From Chlamydiota bacterium (GTDB lineage Bacteria; Chlamydiota; Chlamydiia; Chlamydiales; Criblamydiaceae), in NCBI GenBank assembly GCA_021772365.1, contig JAJFMC010000187.1, positions 1 to 12,040 on the forward strand: 12,040 bases of DNA, in the 5' to 3' direction. The position numbers and the translations under genes were made by a program. The notes beneath the pieces are model-generated. The model was not told the origin of the DNA, did not search any database, and saw only the letters and a program-made list of their open reading frames with translations. Below are positions 6,100 to 12,040 of the stretch, piece after piece. How positions within the stretch are numbered: the first letter of the stretch is position 1; the number at the start of each line of letters is the position of its first letter.

Positions 6100-9086
6100 G
6101 AGAGACCTCCTTTATTGAGAGGCAGTTGCCAGGACGCTTTTAAGTCGTAAATTGTTTCCTTCAACACCTCAACTCCTTCATTGAGTACAATACATTCTTC
6201 ACCATCATCGACCTCACCGATTTTTGCCAAAGGACAGCCTACCATGAGTTTTTCAAAATCGCCAGCATTTTCCGGTGCGACGCTGATGATAAATCTGCTG
6301 TTCGACTCAGAGAATAACGTTTCAGCAGGCACTTGTGGACCTTCTTTAAGAACAGCATTAAGGTGGACAGAGACTCCGAGCATTCCTGCAAAGGCTGACT
6401 CAGCAATAGCCACAGCAAGTCCTCCGTCGGAGCAGTCGTGGCAGGAAGCCACCATTCCATCACGAATGGCACGGTGCAATTGCTTGTAGGTTTTTAGTGC
6501 ATTCTTTCCATCAACAGTTGGAGCTATACCCTCTGCAAGGTTATGGATTTGTGCATATTCCGTACCTCCAAGTTCTATCTTAGTGATCCCCAAGACGTAG
6601 ACATGATCACCCGGACATTTGAAATCCATTGATACCGACTGACGGATATCGTGAATCTTACCAAATGCAGAGATCAGTAACGTCGGCGGTACCGATATTT
6701 TGGTGTCTCCGATGCGGAAATCATTTTTCATGCTGTCTTTTCCGGAAATGATGGGCGCCTCAAAATCTTTAGCTACTTGGTATAGGGCTTTGTTGGCACG
6801 AACGAGCTGTGCCAGCTTGAATTTTCCATCGGGCGTCTTTTTGGGATCGAGGACTGGGTCGGGCCAGCAGAAGTTATCCAGGATTGCGACATGTTCGGGA
6901 TCACCTCCAGCAGCAACATAGTTACGTAAGGCTTCATCGATGGCGCTTGCTGCCATGTCATATGCGTCTAAATGACTGAATTTCGGGCATATACCATTAC
7001 TGACAACGATTCCTTCGTAGTGGTGCTTCTCACTGTCTAGGCATTCCAGTGGACGGACGATACCCGCATCGCTGGGGCCGTCATTATGAATGCCAGTCAG
7101 AGGTTTCAACGCGCTGCCGCCTTGCACTTCATGATCGTATTGCCTGATGACCGATTCTTTGCTGCAAACATTAAATCTAGAAAGGATTTTTTTGAGATCT
7201 TCTCCAAGGTTTTGTCCGTGAGGAATAACAATTTCTTCTTTGGGAAGGGGTGACCAAACTGCTTGTAGGTCCATCTGTGGAAGTCCGTTATGTAGGAACT
7301 CCATCGACAGGTAAGCGATGGTATGGCTTCGGTAAGTAACATGGAAATATCCGGTGTCTGTGAACACCCCGACATCGCAGATTTCTACTTCGTGCTTCTG
7401 CGCGAGTTCCTTGAGTAAAATCAGATCCTTTGAATCAACAGCAAGAGTCATTCTTTCCTGCGACTCGCTAAGCAAAATCTCCCACGGTTTCAAATCCAAG
7501 CTCTTCATTAGTGCGTGGTCGATATGAATTTCGCAGCCGTTAGATATTTCTGCAAGTTCTCCTATTGATGAAGAGAAACCACCGGCACCGTTGTCAGTAA
7601 GGGTACGATATAGCCCATGATCGCGCGCTTCCATGATAAAATCGTGCAGTTTCTTTTGCGTGAACGGGTCGCCGATTTGTACAGCACTGGTTGTGCTCTG
7701 TTCATTTAGTTCTTCGGAAGAAAACGTTGCTCCGTGAATACCATCTCTCCCTGTTCTTCCTCCTGCGATAACAATACGGTCTCCAGGGACAAGCTCTTTT
7801 AGGTGAGAAAGTTTTCCGTGAATGATGTGGGGAATAATTCCTATCGTCCCACAATAGACCAGAGGTTTCCCTAGGTAATGATCATCGAATACGATCGCTC
7901 CGTTCACCGTTGGGACACCACTTTTGTTTCCACCGTGTTCGACCCCTTTACGTACTCCCTCGAAGATACGTTTTGGATGGTGAAGCTTTTTGGGGATGGG
8001 GTAGGAATAATTGGGTGGAGCAAAGCAGAAGATGTCGGTGTTGGCGACGATACGAGCAGCGATACCCGCACCCATGATATCTCTGTTAACACCGAGAATT
8101 CCAGTTAGAGCACCACCGTATGGGTCTAAAGCCGATGGACTATTGTGTGTTTCTACTTTGAAACAAATGTCGTACTCTTCATTGAGCTTGATAATACCCG
8201 CATTGTCGGTAAAGACAGAAACGAGCCAGTCTTTTGTTTCAGCAATTTCGTCGGTAGCTTTTTTGATATAAGTATTGAAAAGGCTGTCGATCACCTCAGT
8301 CTCTTCACCCTCACGATAGGTGATGCGAGCATTAAAGATTTTGTGTTTGCAGTGTTCACTCCACGTCTGTGCAAGGGCTTCGATTTCGACATCTGACGGG
8401 TTGGGGGGTAATCCCATTTCACTACGCTCGGCGATTACCTCTTCTTTAGAGAAGTGGCTTCGTATGGCTTGCATCTCTTCTAAGTTGAGGGCCAACTGCA
8501 TTGTTTGGCTTAGTAATTTCAAAGCATCATCGTGGATATGGACATCGACAACATCCACAGAGAGGGAATCAGTTTCCTCATAAGTACTGGAATTTTGATG
8601 GATGGTGATTGTTTCGATGAGCTCATTGGCCAGTAACTCTTTGCTTATTTTTTGCGCGTCGTCGAGGGTAATCGCACCTTTAATCAAGTACTGCGTCGCG
8701 GAGTGTACTTCCTCATGCCCATGGAAAGGAGAACCTAGGTAATCTTCGATAGTGATCTGTGCAGTTTTTCCCGTGTTATCCGTCATCCCCGGCTTAAAAC
8801 CCACTTCGATCGTCCAGTCGTAGTCTAGGTCTGGCAGTTCTTTGGTCGTTGACTCTTCTACAATGGGATCGATGAGAGGCCCTTCCGCAATACGTTGTAG
8901 CTGTTCCGAAGTCAGCGGTTTTTTGATACCGTAAATTTTATTGATTTTTACTTTTTCGACATCGAAGTCCAGATAGTTAACGATATTGTTTTTGATTTGT
9001 TCTGCATAGGTGTCATGAAATCCCTGTTTCAAACTTACCAAAATACGGTGACAGGGGTGTTTTTCTGATTTTGTACTCATTGCCAT
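6096..9086 (-). CDS. purL: FGAM synthase synthetase subunit with fused PurS-like N-terminus (PurSL)
   Basis: ATP-dependent amidation of FGAR to FGAM, using ammonia from PurQ. The 996-aa length lies between small PurL (about 740) and large PurL (about 1300, glutaminase fused). Residues about 12-165 look like two PurS-like units (RILVSLKQGF... at 14 and TIEVGFKPGMTDNTGKTAQ at 92), which would replace the separate PurS. The synthetase part follows: LAQTWSEHCKHKIFNARI (238-255), FKVETHNSPSALDPYGGA (309-326), VPTVNGAIVF (391-400), GRTGRDGIHGATFSS (443-457), LTDNGAGGFSSSIGELA (496-512), and, in the second half, SGKDSMKND (781-789) and HDCSDGGLAVAIAESAF (883-899). It overlaps purM by 10 bp. An alternative ATG at 9080-9078 would give the ATGA overlap seen elsewhere. 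GGAG lies 4 nt before the first ATG and 10 nt before the second. Confidence 0.95.
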   Translation of the reverse strand: MAMSTKSEKHPCHRILVSLKQGFHDTYAEQIKNNIVNYLDFDVEKVKINKIYGIKKPLTSEQLQRIAEGPLIDPIVEESTTKELPDLDYDWTIEVGFKPGMTDNTGKTAQITIEDYLGSPFHGHEEVHSATQYLIKGAITLDDAQKISKELLANELIETITIHQNSSTYEETDSLSVDVVDVHIHDDALKLLSQTMQLALNLEEMQAIRSHFSKEEVIAERSEMGLPPNPSDVEIEALAQTWSEHCKHKIFNARITYREGEETEVIDSLFNTYIKKATDEIAETKDWLVSVFTDNAGIIKLNEEYDICFKVETHNSPSALDPYGGALTGILGVNRDIMGAGIAARIVANTDIFCFAPPNYSYPIPKKLHHPKRIFEGVRKGVEHGGNKSGVPTVNGAIVFDDHYLGKPLVYCGTIGIIPHIIHGKLSHLKELVPGDRIVIAGGRTGRDGIHGATFSSEELNEQSTTSAVQIGDPFTQKKLHDFIMEARDHGLYRTLTDNGAGGFSSSIGELAEISNGCEIHIDHALMKSLDLKPWEILLSESQERMTLAVDSKDLILLKELAQKHEVEICDVGVFTDTGYFHVTYRSHTIAYLSMEFLHNGLPQMDLQAVWSPLPKEEIVIPHGQNLGEDLKKILSRFNVCSKESVIRQYDHEVQGGSALKPLTGIHNDGPSDAGIVRPLECLDSEKHHYEGIVVSNGICPKFSHLDAYDMAASAIDEALRNYVAAGGDPEHVAILDNFCWPDPVLDPKKTPDGKFKLAQLVRANKALYQVAKDFEAPIISGKDSMKNDFRIGDTKISVPPTLLISAFGKIHDIRQSVSMDFKCPGDHVYVLGITKIELGGTEYAQIHNLAEGIAPTVDGKNALKTYKQLHRAIRDGMVASCHDCSDGGLAVAIAESAFAGMLGVSVHLNAVLKEGPQVPAETLFSESNSRFIISVAPENAGDFEKLMVGCPLAKIGEVDDGEECIVLNEGVEVLKETIYDLKASWQLPLNKGGLS

Positions 9087-10048
9087 TGAACTCCTTCTCC
9101 TTCTATGACTTCTCCGATCATTACGTAGTCATTTTCACGATTTGTCAAACAAAGCGCTTCGTTTGGTTTCATAATCAATACCATGCCGATTCCCATATTG
9201 AATGTACGGAACATCTCTTTTTCATTGATGCCGCCAAGCTCCTGGATCCAATTGAATACAGGAGGAACTTTCCAACTACTTCTATCGATGCAAATTCCTA
9301 GATCTTTAGGGATCACCCTAGGAATGTTATCTTGTATCCCCCCACCGGTGATGTGTGCAAGACCTTTGACTTCAAATTCATCGGTAATTTTCAACACTTC
9401 CTTAACGTAAATACGCGTTGGTGAAAGCAGGATATGACCAATCGGCTCACCATTATAAGGAAATGGAGTCTCGAATGTCATACCGCTTTTTTCCAGAACT
9501 TTACGTACCAAAGAGAACCCATTACTATGAAATCCACTGGAAGGGATCCCAACGATTTTATCACCTAACTGTATATTAACACCGTTAATTAAATCGTCAT
9601 GATGGACCATGCCGACACAAAATCCACTGAGATCATACTCACCATCTTGATAGAAACCAGGCATCTCAGCAGTCTCACCACCGAGTAGGATACATCCGGC
9701 TTCGCAACATCCCTTGGCAATACCTGACAGCACCTGTTCGGCAACATTCAGGTCTAACTTAGAAGAGGCAAAGTAGTCGAGAAAAAATAGGGGTTTAGCT
9801 CCTGTAGTCAATACATCATTTACACTCATAGCAACTAGGTCGATACCAATGGTATCGTGTTTTTTCATTCCAAAAGCTATCTTGAGTTTCGTCCCCACAC
9901 CGTCACAACCAGCCACCAAATACTGTTCACCAATTGGGTATAGCCCACCAAATCCTCCGATATCAGGGAAGGAGGCTTTAAGTCTGGTGATGAGATCGTT
10001 GCCTGCGTCGATATCAACTCCTGCATCTTTATATGTCAACGTTTCCAT
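9077..10048 (-). CDS. purM: Phosphoribosylformylglycinamidine cyclo-ligase (AIR synthetase)
   Basis: Closes the imidazole ring, FGAM + ATP to AIR (step 5). Motifs run in family order (numbered from the upstream ATG): TYKDAGVDIDAGN (7-19), the signature of the PurM start; CDGVGTKLKIA (50-60); GIDLVAMSVNDVL (70-82); LLGGETAEMPGFY (123-135); SSGFHSNGFSLVR (172-184); AHITGGGIQDNIPR (233-246); and FNMGIGMV near the end. Length of about 323 aa is slightly short of the usual 345 but has no missing block. Two in-frame ATGs lie 6 bp apart (10054 and 10048). I chose 10048 because AGGA (10058-10055) sits 6 nt before it and abuts the first. The gap from the guaB stop is 8 bp. Confidence 0.96.
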   Translation of the reverse strand: METLTYKDAGVDIDAGNDLITRLKASFPDIGGFGGLYPIGEQYLVAGCDGVGTKLKIAFGMKKHDTIGIDLVAMSVNDVLTTGAKPLFFLDYFASSKLDLNVAEQVLSGIAKGCCEAGCILLGGETAEMPGFYQDGEYDLSGFCVGMVHHDDLINGVNIQLGDKIVGIPSSGFHSNGFSLVRKVLEKSGMTFETPFPYNGEPIGHILLSPTRIYVKEVLKITDEFEVKGLAHITGGGIQDNIPRVIPKDLGICIDRSSWKVPPVFNWIQELGGINEKEMFRTFNMGIGMVLIMKPNEALCLTNRENDYVMIGEVIEGEGVQWQ

Positions 10049-10054
10049 GATCAT

Positions 10055-10058
10055 TCCT
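10055..10058 (-). promoter_or_regulatory. Ribosome binding site of purM, embedded in the guaB stop
   Basis: AGGA overlaps the TAG stop of guaB (10059-10057). It touches the ATG at 10054 with no spacing but stands 6 nt from the ATG at 10048, so it favours the second ATG as the purM start. Ribosomes finishing guaB would be placed directly on this site, which suggests coupling. Confidence 0.5.
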
Positions 10059-11643
10059 AATTCATTGCGAGTTGTTCTTTACTAGGTACACGCTTGGTTA
10101 CCGTATCATCAGGAGTCGAGCAGCTACTTGCGTAGCTTTCGGATCCTACCTCATAAAGGCTATGAATATTCCCTTCGCGTTTTGCTCCTTCTGACCTTCT
10201 CTCCAGAAGGATATCATTTGAAGCCAGTTTCTCTTGGATCTGTCCCAACGTCGGCAGCCCCAGTTTATGCAAGCCCTGCCGCACTCCTTGCAATAGCATC
10301 GGCATCCATTTGGAAATAGGACCACGAGACGATACCATACCAGACACTCCTTCAGCAATACGAATTGAACTTGTCTGTATCCCATAACGAACAGAGCTTC
10401 CTTTTTCCATCGCCTTTAATGAACCCATTCCTCGGTATTCCTTCAAGAGGACCCCATTTTTGATATGTGTTTTGCCCGGGGCTTCGGAAGTACAGGCGAG
10501 TAATGAGCCAAGCATGACGGCATCGGCGCCTAGGCAGATAGCTTTTACGATATCAGAGCTCGACTTAATACCTCCATCAGCAATACAGCGTTTACCACGG
10601 CGGTGGCATACTTTGGCGCATTCATAAACAGCGCTTGCCTGTCCTCGACCTATGCCACCAACCTCTTGCGTTGTACAAATAGAGCCTGACCCCATCCCTA
10701 CACGTATCACATCGGCACCTGCATCTATTAGCGCGTTACAAGCTTCTGCTGTGATCACATTACCGCCAATAATCTGAAGGTTAGGGTAATGTTGCTTGGT
10801 CCACTTGATGAGATCGATTTCGTATTGGGTGTGTCCTTGAGAAGTGTCAAAGACGATCATGTCTACATCATTCCCAATAACCTCTATTCTTTGTTGTGCT
10901 TTTTCCGGCCATGTCTCGATTGCTGCACCAACCAAAAGTCTGCCTTGTTCATCTTGTGCTGCATGTGGGTAGTTTTGATGTTTATCGAGGTCTGAACGCG
11001 TAATGATAAATAGCAGGTTACCCGTACTATCGACAATAGGGAGAGCGGCGCTATGACTGTCCAAAAGCCTTTGGTTCGCAAGAGTCAGATCAAAAACACC
11101 ATCGTTACTCAACTCATCATAGGTTGCAATCGCCAGCTCTTCGACATCTATCATTCGCTCTTGCACAGTTTTATTGAGGTCTTCTTCTGAGAAGGTAGAG
11201 TAATCATATTTGGTGATCATCCCAATCAGCTTACTACGTGGAGTTCCATCCGCTGTGATAGGAATGATCGAGTATCCTTCGCTTTGCCGGATTTCTACAA
11301 CGTCACGAATCGTTGCAGTAGGTGGCAGAGTGAAAGGCTCAGAGACAAACCCGTTTTGGAATCTTTTAACCTTAAGGATTTGTTCGTACTGTCGCTCGGG
11401 AGGCATGTTGTAGTGGACCAGTCCGATACCACCTTGCAGGGCGATAGCGATGGCAAGCTCTGCTTCTGTGACGGTATCCATTGGAGAGCTGATGATTGGA
11501 ATATTCAGCGTAATGCCATCTGTAAGCATCGTCGAGAGATCGACCTCGTTAGGAGAGAAATTCACAAACTGCGGAAGTAAGATCAAGTCGTCATAAGTCA
11601 GGCTGTTTCCTATAAAGTGCTTAAAAAAATCGTCGTTTCTCAT
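10057..11643 (-). CDS. guaB: IMP dehydrogenase with CBS domains, eukaryote-like active-site region
   Basis: NAD-dependent oxidation of IMP to XMP, the rate-limiting step to GMP. The barrel begins with LTYDDLILLP (15-24) and SSPMDTV (52-58). Two CBS domains occupy roughly 100-220. The catalytic loop GMGSGSICTTQEV places the nucleophile at Cys323. IADGGIKSSSDIVKA (354-368) binds the IMP phosphate, and the flap YRGMGSLKAMEKGSSVRYG supplies the Arg419-Tyr420 pair. GSICTTQEV, GRGQASAVYECA and REGNIHSLYEV resemble eukaryotic IMPDH more than the bacterial GSICTTRVV type. However, the position matching human Gln441 is Glu431, the residue usual in bacteria. About 28 residues follow the normal end (501-528), of unknown role. 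At 528 aa it is longer than most bacterial IMPDH (about 490). ATG follows AAGGAG by 5 nt. It is the first gene of the operon. Confidence 0.96.
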   Translation of the reverse strand: MRNDDFFKHFIGNSLTYDDLILLPQFVNFSPNEVDLSTMLTDGITLNIPIISSPMDTVTEAELAIAIALQGGIGLVHYNMPPERQYEQILKVKRFQNGFVSEPFTLPPTATIRDVVEIRQSEGYSIIPITADGTPRSKLIGMITKYDYSTFSEEDLNKTVQERMIDVEELAIATYDELSNDGVFDLTLANQRLLDSHSAALPIVDSTGNLLFIITRSDLDKHQNYPHAAQDEQGRLLVGAAIETWPEKAQQRIEVIGNDVDMIVFDTSQGHTQYEIDLIKWTKQHYPNLQIIGGNVITAEACNALIDAGADVIRVGMGSGSICTTQEVGGIGRGQASAVYECAKVCHRRGKRCIADGGIKSSSDIVKAICLGADAVMLGSLLACTSEAPGKTHIKNGVLLKEYRGMGSLKAMEKGSSVRYGIQTSSIRIAEGVSGMVSSRGPISKWMPMLLQGVRQGLHKLGLPTLGQIQEKLASNDILLERRSEGAKREGNIHSLYEVGSESYASSCSTPDDTVTKRVPSKEQLAMN

Positions 11644-11672
11644 GATGTCTCCTTACTGGGTATAGAATATTT

Positions 11673-11701
11673 ATTGTGATATAGTTTATGTATAAATGCA
11701 A
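11673..11701 (-). promoter_or_regulatory. Possible guaB-proximal promoter
   Basis: Leftward TTGCAT (11701-11696) and CACAAT (11678-11673) are separated by 17 bp, in a very A/T-rich stretch between the hairpin and the guaB start. Both boxes match the sigma-70 consensus at only 4 of 6 positions, so this is weak. If it were the real promoter, the hairpin would lie upstream of the operon transcript and act as a terminator or operator, not an attenuator. Confidence 0.25.
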
Positions 11702-11702
11702 A

Positions 11703-11730
11703 ACGCCGCTTGGGCATGCCCAAACGGCGT
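11703..11730 (-). terminator. Strong hairpin in the guaB leader: intrinsic terminator or attenuator
   Basis: A 28-nt inverted repeat with left arm ACGCCGCTTGGG and right arm CCCAAACGGCGT around a central CATG on the plus strand. All pairs match except one (11709/11724). In leftward RNA that pair is a U-G wobble, giving an unbroken 12-bp stem with a CAUG tetraloop. In rightward RNA it is a C-A mismatch. The leftward stem is followed by UUUUGCAUUU, a modest U-rich tail. This favours a function in the leftward transcript: either ending a transcript from the right, or attenuating the purine operon 60 nt before the guaB start. A DNA-binding site for a dimeric regulator remains possible because the core is a perfect palindrome. 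Confidence 0.6.
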
Positions 11731-11815
11731 CTATTTCGTTTGATGTTGATGTGATCCCTAGCAAGGGCTCATTCATCTCCTTTGCTCCGTAACTCTTTTA
11801 AATAATGGTCCTATT

Positions 11816-11842
11816 TTTATAGAGTCCTCTTTTTTTCATCAA
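11816..11842 (-). promoter_or_regulatory. Possible distal promoter of the purine operon
   Basis: Leftward TTGATG (11842-11837) and TATAAA (11821-11816) match the sigma-70 boxes at 4 and 5 of 6 positions, but the 15-bp spacer is short. A transcript from here would carry a leader of about 165 nt containing the strong hairpin before guaB, the arrangement expected for attenuation. Confidence 0.25.
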
Positions 11843-11855
11843 CAGAAAAAAAAGA
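11828..11855. repeat. A/T-rich inverted repeat
   Basis: A run of seven T (11830-11836) bounded by TC and C faces a run of eight A (11846-11853) bounded by G and GA, with a 7-base loop (ATCAACA). The arms can pair over about 10 bp with one bulged A. It overlaps the distal promoter candidate and might act as bent or easily melted DNA. It could also be a chance product of base composition. Confidence 0.35.
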
Positions 11856-11932
11856 ATCGGAAAAACAATGAGGGCACAGCCCCTGCTTGCTACCTTCGCC
11901 CCAGGAGAAACAGCGTCGTTCCACGGTTTCTG

Positions 11933-12040
11933 ATGTATTTCAACCAAGAGATTCAAGTGGAACCTTGGAGTGATAAAACTGCTTTTGTCTTTATTGAAGA
12001 ACCTTTTACCGAATTGACCTTTCTCCGCAAAAGGCAAAAG
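11933..12040 (+). CDS. Possible start of a divergent rightward gene, unrecognised (partial)
   Basis: An open frame of 36 codons begins at ATG 11933 (MYFNQEIQVEPWSDKTAFVF...) and leaves the right edge in frame. The peptide is rich in acidic and aromatic residues and looks protein-like, but I do not recognise a family. There is no good Shine-Dalgarno before the ATG, and the same frame is open back to 11762 without another standard start. The ATG overlaps the TGA of a 21-codon frame (11868-11933), so re-initiation is conceivable. The codon-aligned antisense frame on the minus strand is open too (12037-11798) and gives a Lys/Phe-rich peptide more typical of a shadow. Which strand is coding cannot be settled without the sequence beyond 12040. 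Confidence 0.35.
   Translation, partial: MYFNQEIQVEPWSDKTAFVFIEEPFTELTFLRKRQK

Larger units (their letters stand above)
11644..11932. other. Intergenic leader/control region upstream of guaB
   Basis: About 290 bases with no convincing gene. It holds the guaB Shine-Dalgarno (AAGGAG, 11654-11649), a strong hairpin (11703-11730), a Shine-Dalgarno-like AAAGGAG (11783-11777) followed by a four-codon minus-strand frame, weak promoter-like boxes for leftward transcription, and an A/T-rich inverted repeat (11828-11855). The most probable role is the promoter and 5' leader of the purine operon, possibly shared with a divergent rightward gene. Confidence 0.6.

Noticed and set aside
11703..11730. Palindrome as a PurR operator
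   Set aside because: Outer bases ACGC/GCGT recall the E. coli PurR box, but the core GGGCATGCCC and overall length differ, and the strand-specific wobble favours an RNA role.
11644..11830. Guanine or PRPP riboswitch in the leader
   Set aside because: I looked for the three-way-junction core sequences of the purine riboswitch and found none. Only the single strong hairpin stands out.
11859..11885. Small leftward hairpin (GGGGC/GCCCU, 3-nt loop) followed by CAUUGUUUUU, a terminator-like shape
   Set aside because: The stem is only about 5 bp with one wobble and the T-run is 5 nt away from it, too weak to call.
11798..12037. 79-codon minus-strand open frame with a hydrophobic stretch near its C-terminus
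   Set aside because: It is codon-aligned antisense to the rightward frame, rich in Lys and Phe and repeated AGG codons, has no Shine-Dalgarno inside the window and no recognisable family. It looks more like a shadow, though this is not certain.

Overview
This window is almost entirely one leftward (minus-strand) purine-biosynthesis operon. In transcription order, right to left, it reads guaB - purM - purL (with a fused PurS-like N-terminus) - purQ - purH - purC/purE fusion - purD - purN - purF (only the first 16 codons lie inside the window). Eight complete genes and one partial gene fill positions 1-11643. Spacing is very tight: four junctions overlap (three as exact ATGA 4-bp overlaps) and the rest are gaps of 2-19 bp, so a single transcript with translational coupling is the natural reading. 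No terminator is visible between the genes.

Together these proteins cover almost all of the route from PRPP to IMP: PurF (start), PurD, PurN, PurSL+PurQ, PurM, PurE, PurC and PurH. GuaB then takes IMP to XMP on the guanine branch. PurB (SAICAR lyase, also needed for AMP) is absent and must lie elsewhere, perhaps beyond the left edge. PurK is absent too, but the PurE half has the signature of the class II (direct CO2-using, animal/Treponema-like) AIR carboxylase, which does not need PurK. PurN and PurH both use 10-formyl-tetrahydrofolate, so the operon depends on one-carbon supply.

The right end (11644-12040) is mostly non-coding. It holds a strong RNA hairpin (11703-11730) about 60 nt upstream of guaB, weak promoter-like sequences, an A/T-rich inverted repeat, and a possible rightward gene that starts near 11933 and leaves the window. 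The hairpin pairs fully only in the leftward transcript (a U-G wobble there is a C-A mismatch on the other strand). It is therefore probably either an attenuator in the operon leader or a terminator of an unseen leftward transcript.

The organism is a bacterium, shown by Shine-Dalgarno sites, GTG starts and operon packing. It has moderate GC and protein variants that differ from the E. coli and Bacillus standards: a yeast-like long PurC fused to class II PurE, a PurSL intermediate in size between small and large PurL, a divergent PurN with a long N-terminal extension, and a GuaB with a eukaryote-like active-site and C-terminal region. I cannot name the lineage from sequence alone. I saw no mobile element, CRISPR array, tRNA or rRNA, and no clear undescribed system. 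The novelty is in fusion architecture and leader regulation.
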